50,308 nucleotides of DNA from Kiritimatiellia bacterium (GTDB lineage Bacteria; Verrucomicrobiota; Kiritimatiellia; RFP12; UBA1067): NCBI GenBank assembly GCA_017628025.1, contig JAGBZX010000029.1, forward strand, positions 1-50,308, written 5' to 3'. The stretch's first letter is position 1. Each line of letters begins with the position of its first letter. Both the position numbers and the translations under genes were made by a program. The notes below the pieces were generated by a model. That model was given only the letters and a program-made list of their open reading frames with translations. It had not been told where the DNA came from and did no database searches. Positions 48,557-50,308 of the stretch are shown here, one piece after another.

Positions 48557-49686
48557 TGCGCTTTTGGGGTGTTACAGGTACTAATGGCAAGACAACAACT
48601 GCCTGGATACTTGCCGATTTTATTTCTTCTCAGCCTGGTCGTCGTGCTGGTTATATAACGACTGTAGAGATTAACACCACTAAGAGGACTTTTTATAGCG
48701 GCTATACAACTCCTCCTTTGTCTGAACTCTGTCGTATCTATGATGAGATGCAAGATGCTGGTTGTACTGATTGTGTGATGGAGGTATCGTCTCATGCTAT
48801 ACATCAAAACCGTGTCGGGTTTGGTGATGTTACAGTTTTTTCTGGTGGGGCTTTTACTAATCTTACTGAAGATCATCTTGATTATCACAAGACGATGGAT
48901 GAATATTTTAAAGTTAAGCTTTCATTTGCAGAGAAAATTGCTTTAAGTCATGTTTCTGCGCCAGAGGCAGGCAGGGCACAAATGCCTTCTTTTGTAGTTT
49001 GTTTAGATGGTGGTTGTGGAAGGGAGATGTTTTTAGAGGCGTCTAAGTATTCAGTAAATGTCATACCTGTTACACGAGAGCATCCGCGTTATGATTTGAC
49101 GAGTTTGAAGTTAAAGGGTGCGTATAATGAGTCAAATGTTTTGTTAGCCGCAGCATTGGCAGAGTGTGCGGGTGTAGATAGAGAAGTTATAGCAGAACGA
49201 ATACCTAAACTTGAACCAAGATGGGGGAGATTGGAGCGAATTGAGAATCCGAAGGTTTCTGCTGAAGTTTATGTTGATTTTGCGCATACGCCAGATGGTT
49301 TAGAAAAGGTTCTTGAAGCCTCGCGTCAATTTACCAGCGGCAAGTTGTGGGTAGTGTTTGGTGCTGGTGGTGATCGTGATCCGATGAAACGTCCTTTAAT
49401 GGGAGCAGCTGCGGCTCGAGCGGCGGACATGATAATAGTTACGTCTGATAATCCGCGAAGCGAAAACCCAGAGAAAATTATTCAAGCGATACTTTCAGGC
49501 ATACCTCAAGAGAAAAGGGAGAGAGTTTTTTTAGAGCCTGATAGGCGTAAGGCTATTGAAATAGCGTTGTCAGAGGCATCAAAATCTGATGTTGTTATTA
49601 TAGCAGGCAAGGGACACGAGACAACGCAAGAGATAAGCGGAGTGAAGTATCCTTTTGATGATAGAGAAGTTGTAAGGAAATTTTAA
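48556..49686 (+). CDS. murE: MurE-like Mur ligase lacking the N-terminal domain
   Basis: A 376-residue ATP-dependent amide ligase. It begins directly at the P-loop (GVTGTNGKTTTAW, 5-17). The central domain includes TTPPLSELCRIY, MEVSSHAIHQNRV, LTEDHLDYHKTMDEY and the carbamoyl-lysine region. The C-terminal domain includes DFAHTPDGLEKVL, FGAGGDRDPMKRP and DNPR at 298-301, the motif that recognises meso-diaminopimelate. Full MurE proteins (about 480-500) carry about 100 more residues in front to bind the UDP moiety; the queF stop overlaps this ATG, so they are not encoded here. It may be a specialised ligase, for example acting on recycled or shorter substrates. Confidence 0.85.
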   Translation: MRFWGVTGTNGKTTTAWILADFISSQPGRRAGYITTVEINTTKRTFYSGYTTPPLSELCRIYDEMQDAGCTDCVMEVSSHAIHQNRVGFGDVTVFSGGAFTNLTEDHLDYHKTMDEYFKVKLSFAEKIALSHVSAPEAGRAQMPSFVVCLDGGCGREMFLEASKYSVNVIPVTREHPRYDLTSLKLKGAYNESNVLLAAALAECAGVDREVIAERIPKLEPRWGRLERIENPKVSAEVYVDFAHTPDGLEKVLEASRQFTSGKLWVVFGAGGDRDPMKRPLMGAAAARAADMIIVTSDNPRSENPEKIIQAILSGIPQEKRERVFLEPDRRKAIEIALSEASKSDVVIIAGKGHETTQEISGVKYPFDDREVVRKF

Positions 49687-49846
49687 GTTAATAAATTGTA
49701 ATTAGGCTTAGCATAGACTAAAGATGAGATTTTTAGTCAAGATTGCTCTTCAGTAGAATTCTTAGGTCTAAGAGCTTTGTTTAGCAGAAGCCTTATACCA
49801 CAAATTCAGCCAAGTCTTATGTCTCATACCTAGGAAAGTTCATTTG

Positions 49847-50020
49847 TATTATACTCTTCGATATTGTACTCAGGAGAAGTCTATCGGTATTATACTCTTC
49901 GATATTGTACTCAGGAGAAGCCTATCGGTATTATACTCTTCGATATTGTACTCAGGAGAAGTCTATCGGTATTATACTCTTCAATATTGTACTCAGGAGA
50001 AGCCTATCGGTATTATACTC
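49847..50020. repeat. 41-bp tandem repeat array, about 4.2 copies
   Basis: Units start at 49847, 49888, 49929 and 49970, with a partial fifth at 50011. Each reads TATTATACTCTTCGATATTG, then TACTCAGGAGAAG(T/C)CTATCGG. The T/C variant alternates T, C, T, C, so the true period may be 82 bp. Each unit holds two related half-motifs (TATTATACTC and TATTGTACTC). There are no spacers, so it is not CRISPR. The 520-nt gap from 49687 to 50207 holds otherwise only the dispersed repeat and a promoter. Confidence 0.92.
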
Positions 50021-50157
50021 AAGAAAGCCATAAGAATCAAGGTTGAGCTTAAAAACGTAAATATACATAGGTAGATGTTTAAACTACAAAGTATAAGATT
50101 ACTTATTATAGACTTATAACGTGTAACCTTGAGGTATTGTAGTCCTAAAAACACTCT

Positions 50158-50188
50158 CAAGATTTTTCCGCACATAATTCTCATTTTA
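50158..50188 (+). repeat. Dispersed repeat copy C
   Basis: A 31-nt segment, exactly the reverse complement of 262-292. It ends one base before the extended -10 of the last promoter, so it occupies the -35 and upstream region and could be an operator or part of the promoter. Confidence 0.75.
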
Positions 50189-50197
50189 TGATATAAT
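50189..50197 (+). promoter_or_regulatory. Extended -10 promoter, leaderless type
   Basis: TGA-TATAAT at 50189-50197, 10 nt before ATG 50208, with no Shine-Dalgarno site. The dispersed 31-nt repeat lies immediately upstream. Confidence 0.7.
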
Positions 50198-50207
50198 ACG
50201 TCTTGAG

Positions 50208-50308
50208 ATGGCAAGAAAGAAGTATACTCATTCTCCTTATTGGAGGGCTAAGAAGTCCACACTTAAGCGTTCGTACGTTACGGATGCTTTAAAGTATTTT
50301 GGGCTTTA
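50208..50308 (+). CDS. Start of a gene of unknown function (runs off the window)
   Basis: Thirty-three codons are visible, starting MARKKYTHSPYWRAKK and ending DALKYFGL. It is basic, with no signal peptide. Too little is present to assign a family. Support comes from the promoter placed 10 nt upstream and the uninterrupted frame. Confidence 0.6.
   Translation, partial: MARKKYTHSPYWRAKKSTLKRSYVTDALKYFGL

Noticed and set aside
49847-50020. CRISPR array
   Set aside because: The copies are directly head to tail, with no unique spacers, and there are no cas genes.
49844-50074. Two overlapping open frames across the tandem array
   Set aside because: They are by-products of a 41-bp repeat with no stop in some frames; the predicted peptides are simple repeats without a start context.

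Overview
The window looks like a chromosomal stretch of a moderately AT-rich, diderm (outer-membrane) bacterium. Diderm signs are a TonB-dependent receptor, a Wza-like export lipoprotein, ExbB/ExbD/TonB-like proteins, a LolC/LolD pair and meso-DAP-type Mur ligase sequence. Secreted beta-helix proteins, twin GH123-like proteins and a TonB-like protein fused to a squalene-cyclase-like domain suggest the PVC group (Kiritimatiellota/Lentisphaerae type). That placement is inference; no rRNA is present. Forty complete genes were read and every one lies on the + strand; the tmRNA and one pseudogene are on the - strand.

Layout. 1-1284: a terminator-like hairpin, a wrecked ADP-ribosylglycohydrolase gene (-), the tmRNA gene ssrA (-), and a divergent promoter pair. 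1285-9060: Tat-type beta-helix protein, TonB receptor, and a 1517-residue secreted repeat protein. 9131-19999: an exopolysaccharide/envelope cluster with TPR-like secreted protein, Wza-like lipoprotein, outer-membrane barrel, Wzy/ligase-type membrane protein, Wzc-type tyrosine kinase with an odd Tyr-rich N-terminus, RmlB, a MraY-family transferase and an unknown protein. These run into argH, apbE and an Opp/Dpp-type ATPase (to 22822). 22944-23495: rubrerythrin with a clear terminator. 23650-31193: two TPR-type proteins, ExbB (with an in-frame TAG), two ExbD proteins and a TonB-like/toroid fusion. 31206-34422: LolC/E, LolD, phosphohexomutase. 34462-36921: TPR lipoprotein, CvpA-like protein, ECF sigma factor and putative anti-sigma factor. 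36955-38370: a second O-antigen-ligase-type protein. 38756-45750: Gfo/Idh/MocA oxidoreductase, DinG-type helicase, two GH123-like paralogues, cyclophilin. 45813-49686: surface-repeat protein, DUF1015, DUF2062, QueF, a MurE-like ligase lacking domain 1. The right edge holds a 41-bp tandem repeat array and the start of another gene.

The most notable points are linked. The exbB homologue is interrupted after 46 codons by TAG, yet the rest of the reading frame is intact and well conserved. None of the 40 genes whose stop I read ends in TAG (24 TAA, 16 TGA). Either this gene carries a lone nonsense mutation, or UAG is suppressed or reassigned in this organism. The same operon encodes a TonB-like protein whose usual C-terminal domain is replaced by a squalene-cyclase-like alpha/alpha toroid, a candidate unusual energised envelope machine.

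Promoters are easy to see (TTGACA-like, 17-18 bp, TATAAT, often with TGn). At least six place the predicted transcript start at or within a few bases of the start codon, suggesting frequent leaderless mRNAs.
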